Made by a program: the position numbers and the translations under genes
DNA from: Pseudomonas sivasensis
GTDB taxonomy: Bacteria; Pseudomonadota; Gammaproteobacteria; Pseudomonadales; Pseudomonadaceae
Direction: 5' to 3'
NCBI RefSeq assembly: GCF_013778505.1
Contig: NZ_JAAOWU010000015.1
Span: forward strand, 62,001 to 126,000
DNA: 64,000 bases
Notes under the pieces: generated by a model
Told to the model about the DNA's origin: nothing
Databases searched by the model: none
What the model saw: the letters and a program-made list of their open reading frames with translations, nothing else
Part shown: one piece after another, positions 51,659-61,168 of the stretch
How positions within the stretch are numbered: the stretch's first letter is position 1
Layout of the letters: each line of letters starts with the position of its first letter

Positions 51659-52525
51659 TTACTTGGACTTTTCCAGGTAGCGGAAAAAGTCGCTGCTTGG
51701 GTCCAGCACCATGACGTCGGTTTTGTTCGCGAAGCTTTCACGATAGGCGCGCAGGCTACGGTAGAACGCGTAGAACTCCTGGTCCTGGCCGTACGCCTTG
51801 GCGTAGATCGCCGCAGCTTGAGCATCACCATCACCACGGGCCTCTTCAGACTCGCGATAGGCTTCTGCCAGCAGTACGCGACGCTGACGGTCGGCATCCG
51901 CGCGGATACCTTCAGCCAGCTCGTTACCCTTGGCGCGGTGCTCACGAGCCTCTCGCTCACGCTCGGTGCTCATTCGCTCGAACACGCTGCGATTCACTTC
52001 TTTAGGCAGGTCGATAGCCTTGACCCGAACATCGACCACTTCGATACCCAGCTCTTTTTCCGCCATCGTGTTGAGCGAACGCGTGATGTCAGCCATCAGT
52101 GCGTCACGCTCACCGGATACCACCTCGTGCAGGGTGCGCTTACCAAACTGGTCACGCAGGCCCGATTCCAGACGGCGCGACAAACGCTCGTCGGCAATCT
52201 GCTTGAGGCCGGAGGTCGCAGTGTAGAAGCGCTCGGCATCCTTGACGCGCCACTTGGCGTAGGCATCAACCATCACGGCTTTCTTTTCCAGGGTCAGGAA
52301 GCGTTGTGTTGGTGCATCCAGGGTCATCAGGCGGGCGTCGAACTTGCGCACTTGGTTGACGTAGGGCACTTTCACATGCAAGCCCGGCTGGACATCCGCC
52401 TGAACCACGCGACCGAATTGCAGCAGCACCGCACGCTCGGTCTGAGCCACGATGTAGAAGCAGTTCCAGGCAGCGATGACCACCACGACGCCCACAATCA
52501 GGGCTGTCAGCGATTTATTGCTCAT
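51659..52525 (-). CDS. hflC: FtsH protease modulator HflC
   Basis: A 288-residue SPFH-family membrane protein. An N-terminal membrane anchor (about 4-24, LTALIVGVVVVIAAWNCFYIV) is followed by the SPFH/prohibitin domain and a coiled coil. With HflK it forms the large periplasmic cage around FtsH. The start ATG shares one base with the hflK stop (TGATG). Confidence 0.96.
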   Translation of the reverse strand: MSNKSLTALIVGVVVVIAAWNCFYIVAQTERAVLLQFGRVVQADVQPGLHVKVPYVNQVRKFDARLMTLDAPTQRFLTLEKKAVMVDAYAKWRVKDAERFYTATSGLKQIADERLSRRLESGLRDQFGKRTLHEVVSGERDALMADITRSLNTMAEKELGIEVVDVRVKAIDLPKEVNRSVFERMSTEREREAREHRAKGNELAEGIRADADRQRRVLLAEAYRESEEARGDGDAQAAAIYAKAYGQDQEFYAFYRSLRAYRESFANKTDVMVLDPSSDFFRYLEKSK

Positions 52526-53700
52526 CAACGACTCTCCCTGGTACGTGATTGCTGTTGCAGCAAGTCAGCGGCGGCACGGGCGCTCGCTTCGTTGGCAGCG
52601 GCATTGGAGCCGGAGGCCGGTGCGCTGGTGCTGCTACGACCACCTTCGATCATCTTGTCCAACGGCAGGTACAGCAGGTTGTTCTGCCCACCCTTGCTGC
52701 CGGTCACGAGGACCTTGCTGGTGTTGCTGAAGACTTCCTGCATGGTGTCCAGGTACAGACGCTCACGGGTGACTTCAGGAGCTTTGCGATATTCGGCGAC
52801 CAGTTTGGTAAAGCGATCCGCCTCACCCTTGGCGCGGGAAACCACTTCGTCACGGTAACCGTTGGCATCCTCAAGGATACGCTGGGCCTGACCACGAGCT
52901 TCCGGCACAACGCCGTTGGCATAGGTTTCAGCCTGGTTGCGCGAACGCTGCTCGTCTTCACGGGCGCGGATCACGTCATCGAAGGCTTCCTGCACTTCGC
53001 GCGGTGCAGCTGCGCTCTGTACGTTTACCTGAGTGACAGTGATGCCGGTGCGATAGGTATCGAGGAACCGTTGCAGGCGCTCCTTGATCTCGCTGGCCAT
53101 CAATTCACGACCTTCGGTCAGCACCTGGTCCATCGCAGTGGAACCCACCACGTGGCGCAGGGCGCTTTCGGTTGCGTGCTGCAGGCTGATTTCCGGCTGA
53201 TCAACGTTCAGCACGAAGTCCTGCAGGTTGCTGATCTTGTACTGCACAGTCAGCGGCACTTCGACGATGTTCTCGTCTTCGGTCAGCATCTGGCCCTGCT
53301 TGGTGTAGGCACGCTCACGCGTGACATTCTCCATGTACTTCTTGTCGATCGGCGGGAAGTAGATATTCAGACCCGGCCCGACCGTTTCGTAGTACTTGCC
53401 GAAGCGCAGCACCACGGCCTGCTCCTGCTCGTCCACGACGTAGACTGCGCTGTACAGCCATACGGACGCCAGCACGACAAGACCGAGGCCCAGCAGGCCA
53501 TAGCCGCCGCCCTTGCTTGTGCGACCACCGTCGTCACCACCACGTTTTTTTCCACCACCGAACAACCCATTCAGGCTTTCCTGCAGCTTTCGGAAGGCCT
53601 CGTCGAGATCTGGTGGCCCCTTGCGGTCGCCATTATTGCGGCGCTTACCACCCCAAGGATCCTGATTATTCGAGTTGCCACCCGGCTCATTCCAAGCCAT
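52525..53700 (-). CDS. hflK: FtsH protease modulator HflK
   Basis: A 391-residue SPFH-family protein. A Gly/Asn-rich cytoplasmic N-terminus (MAWNEPGGNSNNQDPWGG) is followed by one membrane helix (about 65-85), then the SPFH domain and a long helix. The C-terminal tail is Ala/Ser-rich. It partners HflC. ATG 53700 was chosen by the conserved MAWNEPG start. Confidence 0.96.
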   Translation of the reverse strand: MAWNEPGGNSNNQDPWGGKRRNNGDRKGPPDLDEAFRKLQESLNGLFGGGKKRGGDDGGRTSKGGGYGLLGLGLVVLASVWLYSAVYVVDEQEQAVVLRFGKYYETVGPGLNIYFPPIDKKYMENVTRERAYTKQGQMLTEDENIVEVPLTVQYKISNLQDFVLNVDQPEISLQHATESALRHVVGSTAMDQVLTEGRELMASEIKERLQRFLDTYRTGITVTQVNVQSAAAPREVQEAFDDVIRAREDEQRSRNQAETYANGVVPEARGQAQRILEDANGYRDEVVSRAKGEADRFTKLVAEYRKAPEVTRERLYLDTMQEVFSNTSKVLVTGSKGGQNNLLYLPLDKMIEGGRSSTSAPASGSNAAANEASARAAADLLQQQSRTRESR

Positions 53701-53796
53701 AGCGCTCTCCATCTGATAAAGCAAAGACGCGCCCACGGCGCGCCGACCAATGCTACAGAATGCCTGCTACTGCGGCACAACCGCTTTCGGAGGCTT

Positions 53797-55098
53797 TTAT
53801 TGCAAAGTGTGTTGTTCGATGAACTCTGTCGGGACTACACCTTCACGGCTGACCAGCCGATTGAGCTCCGAGCGCGGCAACCGAACGGCCAGCAAGCTGA
53901 CACCTTCTTCGTCGTGTTCTTCTTTCTGTACCGCGCCCAGCTCGAAAAACTGTGCACGCAGTCGAGCAAAACGCTGAGGCAAGCGCAAGGTGCCGACAAA
54001 CAAATCGCTGCCGAGCAATTCGGCAATGGCCTGTTCAAGCAGCTCCAAACCACTGCCATCACGCGCCGACAGCCATACCCGTTGGGGCCTGCCGTTCTCG
54101 TCGCGCTGGATTTGTGGCTCAACGCCTTCAAGCAAATCGAGTTTGTTATACACCTCAAGGATCGGCAAGTCCTGGGCACCAATCTCGCCCAGCACCACCA
54201 TCACCTGCTCAATCTGCAACATGCGATCCGGTTCGGCCGCATCGATCACGTGCAACAGTAGGTCGGAATTGCTCGACTCTTCGAGCGTAGACCGAAATGC
54301 CTCGACCAGCTTGTGGGGCAAGTGACGAATGAAACCCACCGTGTCAGCCAGGACGATCGGGCCGAGGTCGTCAATGTCCAAACGGCGCAAGGTCGGATCG
54401 AGGGTGGCGAAGAGTTGGTCGGCTGCGTAAACGTCGGATTTGGTCACGTTGTTGAACAACGTGGACTTGCCTGCGTTGGTATAGCCCACCAGGGACACAG
54501 TAGGGATATCCGCTCGGGAACGCCCGCGTCGCGATTGCTCGCGCTGGCTGCGCACTTTTTCCAGGCGCCCCTTGATCTGACGCAGGCGAACCCGTAACAG
54601 GCGTCGGTCGGTTTCGAGCTGGGTTTCACCCGGGCCGCGCATGCCTATACCACCACCTTGACGCTCAAGGTGAGTCCAGCCGCGAACCAGCCGGGTGCTC
54701 ATGTGGTCAAGCTGGGCCAGTTCTACCTGGAGCTTGCCCTCATGGGTACGGGCGCGCTGGGCGAAAATATCGAGGATAAGGCCGGTACGGTCGATCACGC
54801 GACACTCGAAAACACGTTCGAGGTTACGTTCCTGACTGGGCGTGAGGGTGTGATTGAAGATCACCAGATCGGCTTCTTCGGCGTGGACCAGGTCGCGCAA
54901 TTCCTCGACCTTGCCGCTGCCAATCAGAAATTTGGCGGTTGGCCGATGACGCGGCACGTTAAAAAACGCAACGGTCTCGGCGCCGGCCGAATTTGCCAAC
55001 TCCTGAAACTCCTGCGGATCTTCGCGCGCCTCAGGGTCCTGTCCATCCAAGTGAACGAGGATTACTCGCTCACCACCACCGTGGCGCTCAAAGAACAA
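53797..55098 (-). CDS. hflX: Ribosome-associated GTPase HflX
   Basis: A 433-residue GTPase that splits stalled ribosomes in relatives. The N-terminal HflX domain (about 1-130) ends in the Gly-rich GGGIGMRGPGETQLE motif, followed by a coiled coil and the G domain (GYTNAGKSTLFN near 205, DTVGFI, NKLD). The start codon is TTG (55098), with GGAG upstream. It follows hfq by 12 bases. Confidence 0.95.
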   Translation of the reverse strand: MFFERHGGGERVILVHLDGQDPEAREDPQEFQELANSAGAETVAFFNVPRHRPTAKFLIGSGKVEELRDLVHAEEADLVIFNHTLTPSQERNLERVFECRVIDRTGLILDIFAQRARTHEGKLQVELAQLDHMSTRLVRGWTHLERQGGGIGMRGPGETQLETDRRLLRVRLRQIKGRLEKVRSQREQSRRGRSRADIPTVSLVGYTNAGKSTLFNNVTKSDVYAADQLFATLDPTLRRLDIDDLGPIVLADTVGFIRHLPHKLVEAFRSTLEESSNSDLLLHVIDAAEPDRMLQIEQVMVVLGEIGAQDLPILEVYNKLDLLEGVEPQIQRDENGRPQRVWLSARDGSGLELLEQAIAELLGSDLFVGTLRLPQRFARLRAQFFELGAVQKEEHDEEGVSLLAVRLPRSELNRLVSREGVVPTEFIEQHTLQ

Positions 55099-55110
55099 AG
55101 GAGACTCCTA

Positions 55111-55371
55111 TCAGGCGTTACCTGGCTCAGCGTCACCTTGTTCGTCACCAGCTGCGCTAGGCAGACGGATTGGACGAACTGGAACGACTGTCGAGATAGC
55201 GTGCTTGTAAACCATCTGGCTGACGGTGTTTTTCAGCAGGATCACGAACTGGTCGAACGACTCGATCGTGCCTTGAAGCTTGATACCGTTGACCAGATAG
55301 ATGGAAACCCCAACTTTCTCTTTACGTAAAGTATTCAAGTAAGGGTCTTGTAGCGAATGCCCTTTTGACAT
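55111..55371 (-). CDS. hfq: RNA chaperone Hfq
   Basis: An 86-residue Sm-like hexameric RNA chaperone. Sm1 (VNGIKLQGTIESFDQFVILL) and Sm2 (YKHAISTVVP) motifs are intact, as are the N-terminal HSLQDPYLNTLRKE and a short acidic tail. ATG 55371 has AAGGAG upstream. It is the first gene of hfq-hflX-hflK-hflC, downstream of miaA. Confidence 0.98.
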   Translation of the reverse strand: MSKGHSLQDPYLNTLRKEKVGVSIYLVNGIKLQGTIESFDQFVILLKNTVSQMVYKHAISTVVPVRPIRLPSAAGDEQGDAEPGNA

Positions 55372-55465
55372 GTGCCGCACTCCTTTAAGGATCAATAATA
55401 AAAAATCGGAAAATAGATAGCTCAAGGCCGTCACACCCCCAAGGATAGACGGCAATTGCAAGGAC

Positions 55466-56437
55466 TCAGCTCAATATGGAGACCGTTCCCAAGTATTTCA
55501 AGGCGCGTGACAGATTGTCGCTGTCCAGGCTGTCCAACCAGTGCAAATCGCTCCAGCTGCGCAGCCAGGTGAACTGGCGTTTCGCCAATTGGCGCGTGGC
55601 AATGATTCCGCGCTCCTGCATTTCGGCTGACGTCAGCTTGCCATCCAGATGATCCCAGACTTGGCGATAGCCTACAGCACGTATCGAAGGCAACCCTGGA
55701 TGCAGTTCACCTCTGGAACGCAGTGCTACGACCTCGTCGATAAACCCCTGTTCCAACATAATTGTGAATCTTTGTGCAATTCGTTCATGCAGCACCTGGC
55801 GATTTGCCGGAGCGATGGCCAGATTCGCCACAGTATAGGGCAATTGTGACTGTCCAGATGCGCCTGCGTCAGCACTTTGCGCACTTTGTTTAAGCCGCAG
55901 TTCAGTCATGGTCTGGCCGCTGACACGCCAGACTTCCAGGGCGCGACTGAGACGCTGGGGATCGTTAGGGTGAATGCGCGCGGCCGAGACTGGATCAACC
56001 GCAGCCAACTGATCGTGCAGGGCCTGCCAACCGAAGCGTGCAGCTTCTTCTTCGAGCTCCGCACGCACTTGAGCGTCGGCCGGCGGCATATCCGCCAGAC
56101 CTTCCTGCAAGGCTTTGTAATAGAGCATCGTGCCGCCCACCAGCAGCGGAATATTGCCCCGCGCGGTGATCTCGGCCATGGCGACCAAGGCGTCGGTACG
56201 AAAGTCAGCGGCCGAATAGCTCTCGGCCGGGTCAATGATGTCGATCAGGCGGTGCGGATGCTGAGCCAATTGGGCTTTAGACGGCTTGGCCGTGCCGATG
56301 TCCATGTCCCGGTAAACCAGGGCAGAGTCGACACTAATAAGCTCGCAAGGCAACACCTTGGTCAGCTCAATGGCCAGGTCGGTCTTACCGGCGGCCGTAG
56401 GGCCCATCAGGAAGATCGCGGGGGGCAGGGCACTCAT
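55466..56437 (-). CDS. miaA: tRNA dimethylallyltransferase
   Basis: A 323-residue enzyme adding dimethylallyl to A37 of tRNAs that read U-starting codons. The P-loop GPTAAGKTDLA is near 12-22. The motifs DSALVYRDMDIGTAKPS, VGGTMLYYKAL and RQLAKRQFTWLR are intact. The start shares one base with the mutL stop (TGATG). Confidence 0.97.
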   Translation of the reverse strand: MSALPPAIFLMGPTAAGKTDLAIELTKVLPCELISVDSALVYRDMDIGTAKPSKAQLAQHPHRLIDIIDPAESYSAADFRTDALVAMAEITARGNIPLLVGGTMLYYKALQEGLADMPPADAQVRAELEEEAARFGWQALHDQLAAVDPVSAARIHPNDPQRLSRALEVWRVSGQTMTELRLKQSAQSADAGASGQSQLPYTVANLAIAPANRQVLHERIAQRFTIMLEQGFIDEVVALRSRGELHPGLPSIRAVGYRQVWDHLDGKLTSAEMQERGIIATRQLAKRQFTWLRSWSDLHWLDSLDSDNLSRALKYLGTVSILS

Positions 56438-58350
56438 CAACGGCCGCGCAAGAACAGTTTGTCCAGATCGTCCAGGCCCATCTGGGTCCAGGTCGGCCGG
56501 CCATGGTTGCATTGTCCGCTGCGCTCGGTGTTTTCCATGTCGCGCAACAGGCCGTTCATTTCCGGCAAGGCCAGGCGTCGGTTAGCGCGGATGGCGCCGT
56601 GGCACGCCATGGTGCCGAGCAATTCGTTGATGTGTGCCTGGATACGGTCACTGGTGCCGTACTCCATCAGGTCCGCCAGCACGTCGGCCACCAGCCGGTT
56701 GGCTTCGGCCTGCTTGAGCAGCGCGGGAATCTGGCGGATCGCCAGGGTTTCCGGGCCCAGGCGTTGCAGTTCAAAGCCCAGTTTCTGGAACACGCTGTGG
56801 TGCTCTTCGGCGCAATCGGCTTCACGCTGACTGACGGAAAGAGACTCCGGCACCAGCAGCGGCTGACCGCTGAGGCCTTCGCTGGCCATGGCGATTTTCA
56901 GTCGTTCGTACATGATCCGCTCGTGGGCGGCGTGCATGTCCACCAGCACCAGGCCATGAGCGTTTTCCGCGAGGATATAGATGCCTTTGAGCTGCGCCAG
57001 CGCATACCCCAGCGGAGGAATATCACCGCCACCCTCCGGCAAGGCAACTGCGCCCGGCTCGGCGCCTGGCAGAGGCGCGAAGAATTCGCGGTAGGCCGCC
57101 TGGGCCTCGGCCACTGGCACGGTCGATTGCGGGCGCGGGGTGTATTGGTATTGATAGCCCGCGCCAGCCCCAGAGCCCGGTGCGGTGTAAGCAGGCTGCG
57201 ACTGCGGCGATTGCAGCAGGTTGGCCGCCAGGCTCATTTCGCCCTGGGGGCCGAACTCACCCGCTTCGGGACCGCTCGGACGCACCACAGCGGTCACTAT
57301 CGGAGCCGACAGTTGATCGTCCGGGCGCACATCGCCCAGCGCGCGGTGCAAGGTGCCATAGAGGAAGTCATGCACCATGCGCCCATCACGGAAACGTACT
57401 TCGTGCTTGGTCGGGTGCACGTTGACGTCGACTACCGAGGGATCGACCTCAAAAAACAGCACAAATGTCGGATGACGCCCGTTGAACAGCACGTCGCGAT
57501 ACGCCTGACGCACCGCGTGGGCCACCAGTTTGTCGCGCACCGCACGGCCATTCACGAAAAAATACTGCAAGTCAGCCTGGCTGCGGGAGAAGGTCGGCAA
57601 GCCAACCCAGCCCCACAGACGCAGGCCATTGCGCTCGATCTCGATCGGCAGCGCCTGCTCCAGGAACCCGCCGCCGCAAATCGCAGACACTCGCCGAGCG
57701 CGCGCGGCGTCGTCATGAGCCTCGTGCAGGCTGAGGATGGTCTTGCCGTTGTGCCGCAGATGGAAGGCCACGTCGAAGCGGGCCAGGGCCAGGCGCTTGA
57801 TGACTTCTTGCAGGTGATCGAATTCGGTTTTCTCGGCCTTGAGGAATTTGCGCCGTGCCGGGGTGTTGAAGAACAGGTCGCGCACTTCCACCGAGGTGCC
57901 CACCGGGTGTGCGGCCGGCTGGACCCGAGGCGCCATGTCGCGGCCTTCGGTTTCCACTTGCCAGGCCTGCTCGGCATCGCGGGTGCGCGATGTCAGGGTC
58001 AGACGCGCCACGGAGCTGATCGAAGCCAAAGCCTCACCGCGAAAGCCCAGGCTCATGACCCGCTCAAGGTCTTCCAGATCGCGGATTTTGCTGGTGGCGT
58101 GACGGGCCAGGGCCAGGGGCAGGTCATCGGAAGAGATGCCGCTGCCATCGTCACGTACCCGCAACAACTTGACACCGCCCTGCTCCACATCGACATCGAT
58201 GCGCTTTGCACCAGAGTCGATGCTGTTTTCCAGCAGCTCCTTGATCACCGATGCAGGGCGCTCAACAACCTCACCCGCTGCAATCTGGTTAGCCAGGCGC
58301 GGGCTGAGCAACTCAATGCGCGACCCGCTGTTCAAGGTAGATTCGCTCAT
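56437..58350 (-). CDS. mutL: DNA mismatch repair protein MutL
   Basis: A 637-residue GHKL ATPase coordinating mismatch repair. The N-terminal ATPase has ELLENSIDSGAKR, DDGSGI and GFRGEALASI. A Gly/Pro/Gln-rich linker (about 350-430) follows. The C-terminal dimerisation domain carries DMHAAHERIMYE near 470, matching the endonuclease motif D-x-HA-x2-E-x4-E, so this MutL should be a nicking enzyme, as in species without MutH. It is co-translated with amiB and miaA through 1-base overlaps on both sides. Confidence 0.97.
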   Translation of the reverse strand: MSESTLNSGSRIELLSPRLANQIAAGEVVERPASVIKELLENSIDSGAKRIDVDVEQGGVKLLRVRDDGSGISSDDLPLALARHATSKIRDLEDLERVMSLGFRGEALASISSVARLTLTSRTRDAEQAWQVETEGRDMAPRVQPAAHPVGTSVEVRDLFFNTPARRKFLKAEKTEFDHLQEVIKRLALARFDVAFHLRHNGKTILSLHEAHDDAARARRVSAICGGGFLEQALPIEIERNGLRLWGWVGLPTFSRSQADLQYFFVNGRAVRDKLVAHAVRQAYRDVLFNGRHPTFVLFFEVDPSVVDVNVHPTKHEVRFRDGRMVHDFLYGTLHRALGDVRPDDQLSAPIVTAVVRPSGPEAGEFGPQGEMSLAANLLQSPQSQPAYTAPGSGAGAGYQYQYTPRPQSTVPVAEAQAAYREFFAPLPGAEPGAVALPEGGGDIPPLGYALAQLKGIYILAENAHGLVLVDMHAAHERIMYERLKIAMASEGLSGQPLLVPESLSVSQREADCAEEHHSVFQKLGFELQRLGPETLAIRQIPALLKQAEANRLVADVLADLMEYGTSDRIQAHINELLGTMACHGAIRANRRLALPEMNGLLRDMENTERSGQCNHGRPTWTQMGLDDLDKLFLRGR

Positions 58351-59771
58351 TACTGCGCCGCCAATTCTGTGCCTGGGATGGTCAACACCTGACCGACTTT
58401 CAACTCATCGGTTTTCAGGTTGTTGGCACTGCGCAATGTCGCGGCCGAGACTTGGAAACGCACCGCAAGCATCGCCAAGGTATCGCCGGGCTGCACGCGA
58501 TGGTCACGCGGGCCTTGGGCGATCTTGCCGGAGTCACGCAGCCAAGCAACGTAAGTGCCCGGCGGCGGGTTCTGCTGGAAGAACTGGCGCACGCCGGCAC
58601 TGATGGAACGCGCCAACGCCTGCTGATGGCTGGCGCTGGCCAGCTTGGAGGCTTCGTTGGCGTTGGAGATGAACCCGGTTTCCACCAGAATCGATGGGAT
58701 GTCCGGAGACTTCAACACCATAAAGCCGGCCTGCTCCACACGCTGCTTGTGCAGCGAAGTCACGCGACCGATGTTGCTCAAGACCTTCTGGCCGACATTC
58801 AAGCTGGAAGTCAGCGAAGCGGTCATCGACAGGTCGAGCAGAACGCCAGCGAGCATCTTGTCCTTGTCATCGAGGGACACGTTGCCGGCACCGCCGATCA
58901 AGTCGGAACGGTTTTCGCTGTCCGCCAGCCAACGAGCAGTCTCGGACGTGGCCCCGCGATCAGACAACGCAAACACCGAGGCACCGAACGCAGCGGACGA
59001 CGGCGCAGCATCGGCGTGAATTGACACAAACAGGTCGGCACCTTTCTTACGGGCGATTTCGGTACGGCCGCGCAGCGGAATGAAGTAGTCGCCGGTACGG
59101 GTCAGTTCGGCGCGATAGCCTTTCATACCGTTGATCTGACGCTGCAACTCACGGGCGATAGCCAGTACCACGTCTTTTTCATGCTGGCCGCGTGAGCCGG
59201 AAGCACCCGGGTCTTCACCACCATGGCCGGCATCGATCACTACGATAATGTCGCGTTTGCCAGCCGGGGCCGGTGGCGGCGGTGGCAACTTGACCTGGGG
59301 TTGCGACGGGCTGACAGGCACGGCAGGCACCGTTGCCACGCTCGGGGTTGGCGCAGGCGGCGGTGCGGCATCGGCAGCGTTGTCGAACAAGTCGACCACC
59401 AGTCGGTTGCCATATTGGGCATTCGGCGCCAGGGAGAAGCTTTTCGGCGTCACGACTTTTTTCAGATCGATGACAACGCGCAAATCGGTGGGCGTGCGCT
59501 GGGCCGAGCGCATGGCGGTGATCGGGGTGTTGGCAGTAGACACTTTGAGCGGCGCGGCCAGGGTCGCACCGTTGATGTCGATCACCAGGCGATCAGGCGC
59601 CGTGAGAGTAAAGACGCTGTGCTGGACCGGGCCAGACAGGTCGAACACCAGTCGCGTGTTATCCGGTGCTCGCCACAGGCGAACACTTTTCACCTGTGAA
59701 GCAGCCAGAGCATTGACAGTCATTGCCGCAAGCAACACCCCTACGACAGCAACCAACGCGCGAAAGCGCAT
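58350..59771 (-). CDS. amiB: N-acetylmuramoyl-L-alanine amidase (AmiB type)
   Basis: A 473-residue periplasmic cell-separation amidase. The signal peptide is about 1-23, the AMIN domain about 25-130, a Pro-rich linker 136-170, and the zinc amidase about 175-400 (H183 and E186 in DAGHGGEDPG, then SIHADA). A C-terminal LysM (HRVQPGDTLAMLAVRFQVSA) ends the protein. A LysM tail is typical of AmiB rather than AmiA/C. ATG 59771 is preferred because the protein then starts with the signal peptide. The stop overlaps mutL by one base. Confidence 0.95.
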   Translation of the reverse strand: MRFRALVAVVGVLLAAMTVNALAASQVKSVRLWRAPDNTRLVFDLSGPVQHSVFTLTAPDRLVIDINGATLAAPLKVSTANTPITAMRSAQRTPTDLRVVIDLKKVVTPKSFSLAPNAQYGNRLVVDLFDNAADAAPPPAPTPSVATVPAVPVSPSQPQVKLPPPPPAPAGKRDIIVVIDAGHGGEDPGASGSRGQHEKDVVLAIARELQRQINGMKGYRAELTRTGDYFIPLRGRTEIARKKGADLFVSIHADAAPSSAAFGASVFALSDRGATSETARWLADSENRSDLIGGAGNVSLDDKDKMLAGVLLDLSMTASLTSSLNVGQKVLSNIGRVTSLHKQRVEQAGFMVLKSPDIPSILVETGFISNANEASKLASASHQQALARSISAGVRQFFQQNPPPGTYVAWLRDSGKIAQGPRDHRVQPGDTLAMLAVRFQVSAATLRSANNLKTDELKVGQVLTIPGTELAAQ

Positions 59772-59786
59772 ACCTAACCCCACCAA

Positions 59787-60257
59787 TTATTTGAATTCCA
59801 ATGCCAAAGCGGCGCACCACGACTCTGCGCGCGCACTCTGGGGCAACAACTTCAGCTGACGTCCTGATTCACGCGGCGTAATGGTAATGGTCAGGTCCGG
59901 CTTTGGCAAAAAGCCTGTGCCTTTATCTGGCCACTCGATTAGGCACAGTGCGTCTTCGTCAAAGTAATCACGGATGCCCATGTACTCCAGCTCTTCGGGA
60001 TCGACCAAACGATAGAGGTCGAAGTGGAAAGCACGCAACGCACCGATCTCATAGGGCTCGACCAAAGTGAACGTTGGGCTTTTCACCGCCCCTGCGTGCC
60101 CCAAACCGCGAATGATGCCTCGGGACAACGTCGTCTTGCCCGCCCCCAGGTCACCTTCGAGAAAGATGAGCCCCGCTGCGCCCGTGACCTGTGCAATACG
60201 ATGACCGAGCGCGACCATGGCGTCTTCATTGGCCAGGAAAAGGATTACTTCAGGCAC
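59787..60257 (-). CDS. tsaE: tRNA t6A37 biosynthesis ATPase TsaE
   Basis: A 156-residue P-loop ATPase of the TsaBDE complex making N6-threonylcarbamoyl-adenosine on tRNA. Walker A GDLGAGKTTLSRGI, SPTFTLVEPY, HFDLYRL and IEWPDKG are intact. No ATG fits, and GTG 60257 is used because GGAGGAG lies just upstream and the length is normal. It overlaps the nnrD end by 13 bases. Confidence 0.94.
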   Translation of the reverse strand: MPEVILFLANEDAMVALGHRIAQVTGAAGLIFLEGDLGAGKTTLSRGIIRGLGHAGAVKSPTFTLVEPYEIGALRAFHFDLYRLVDPEELEYMGIRDYFDEDALCLIEWPDKGTGFLPKPDLTITITPRESGRQLKLLPQSARAESWCAALALEFK

Positions 60258-61105
60258 GGCGATTGCTCCTCCAACAATTGACGAATGGCCGGTATCAGGT
60301 CGCTGGCCGCCAAGCCGCGACCCAGGCTGCCCTGGCGGTCCCCCGCCGTAGCGTGCAACCACACAGCCAGGCAGCTCGCTTCATAAGCAGGCATGCCTTG
60401 GGCCATTAACGCGCCCACCAGCCCGGCCAGTACATCGCCAAGGCCCGCTGTGGCCATCGCTGGATGCCCCTGATCACAACGGGAAACACGTCCATCGGGG
60501 CAGGCAATCAAACTGCCAGCACCCTTGAGGATAGCCACTGCACTGAATTTCTGGCTCAACGCGCGCGCCACCTTAAGGCGATCGGCCTGAACCTCGGCTG
60601 TAGAAATGCCCAATAAGCGCGCAGCCTCGCCCGGATGCGGCGTAATCACGCTACCGCTCGGAAGACTCACATTGCCGGTAGCCAGCTGATTCAGCGCGTC
60701 TGCGTCCCACACCTGCGGCAGCAGCGCGTTGGCGGCAACCGATAGCAGGCTTTTACCCCAGGACGCCTCACCCAACCCCGGACCAATAACGATTACCGAG
60801 ATTTTTTCCAGCAAGCCCATAAGCTGGTTCGCCGAACTCACGCCCACGGTCATGACCTCAGGCACGCGGGCCAACGCGGCAGGCACGTGTTCAAGGCGAG
60901 TGGCCAGGGACACCATGCCGGCGCCGCTGCGCAAGGCACTTTCCGCGCTCAACAGCGCAGCGCCGCCAAAGCCGCGGTCGCCACCAATGACCAACAAATG
61001 GCCGAACTGGCCTTTATGGGCGTCCGGGGAACGCGCAGCCAGTTGCGGCAAATGGCCGGGCAACAAAGACTGAACGTCGGTTATTTCGTGTTTTGTCTGC
61101 GGCAT
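60245..61105 (-). CDS. nnrD: ADP-dependent NAD(P)H-hydrate dehydratase
   Basis: A 286-residue ribokinase-like repair enzyme that dehydrates damaged NAD(P)H hydrates. GHLLVIGGDRGFGGAALL (35-52), WDADAL (133-138), TPHPGE (155-160) and ATAGLGDVLAG (218-228) are the family motifs. Only the dehydratase domain is present. The epimerase (NnrE/YjeF-N) domain, fused in E. coli, is missing and must be encoded elsewhere or absent. It is divergent from queG. Confidence 0.93.
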   Translation of the reverse strand: MPQTKHEITDVQSLLPGHLPQLAARSPDAHKGQFGHLLVIGGDRGFGGAALLSAESALRSGAGMVSLATRLEHVPAALARVPEVMTVGVSSANQLMGLLEKISVIVIGPGLGEASWGKSLLSVAANALLPQVWDADALNQLATGNVSLPSGSVITPHPGEAARLLGISTAEVQADRLKVARALSQKFSAVAILKGAGSLIACPDGRVSRCDQGHPAMATAGLGDVLAGLVGALMAQGMPAYEASCLAVWLHATAGDRQGSLGRGLAASDLIPAIRQLLEEQSPCLK

Positions 61106-61168
61106 GCGTCTTCAAGCTCCGATGTCTGGCAGAATTATACGCATCTAACCTGTGGTTTCCCGTGTCTC

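Noticed and set aside
52549..54261. 570-residue open frame on the plus strand
   Set aside because: It is antisense to hflK and hflX and crosses their junction. No family features.
56503..58392. 629-residue open frame on the plus strand
   Set aside because: It is antisense to mutL over nearly its whole length. The translation is His/Gln/Arg-rich, as shadow frames are here.
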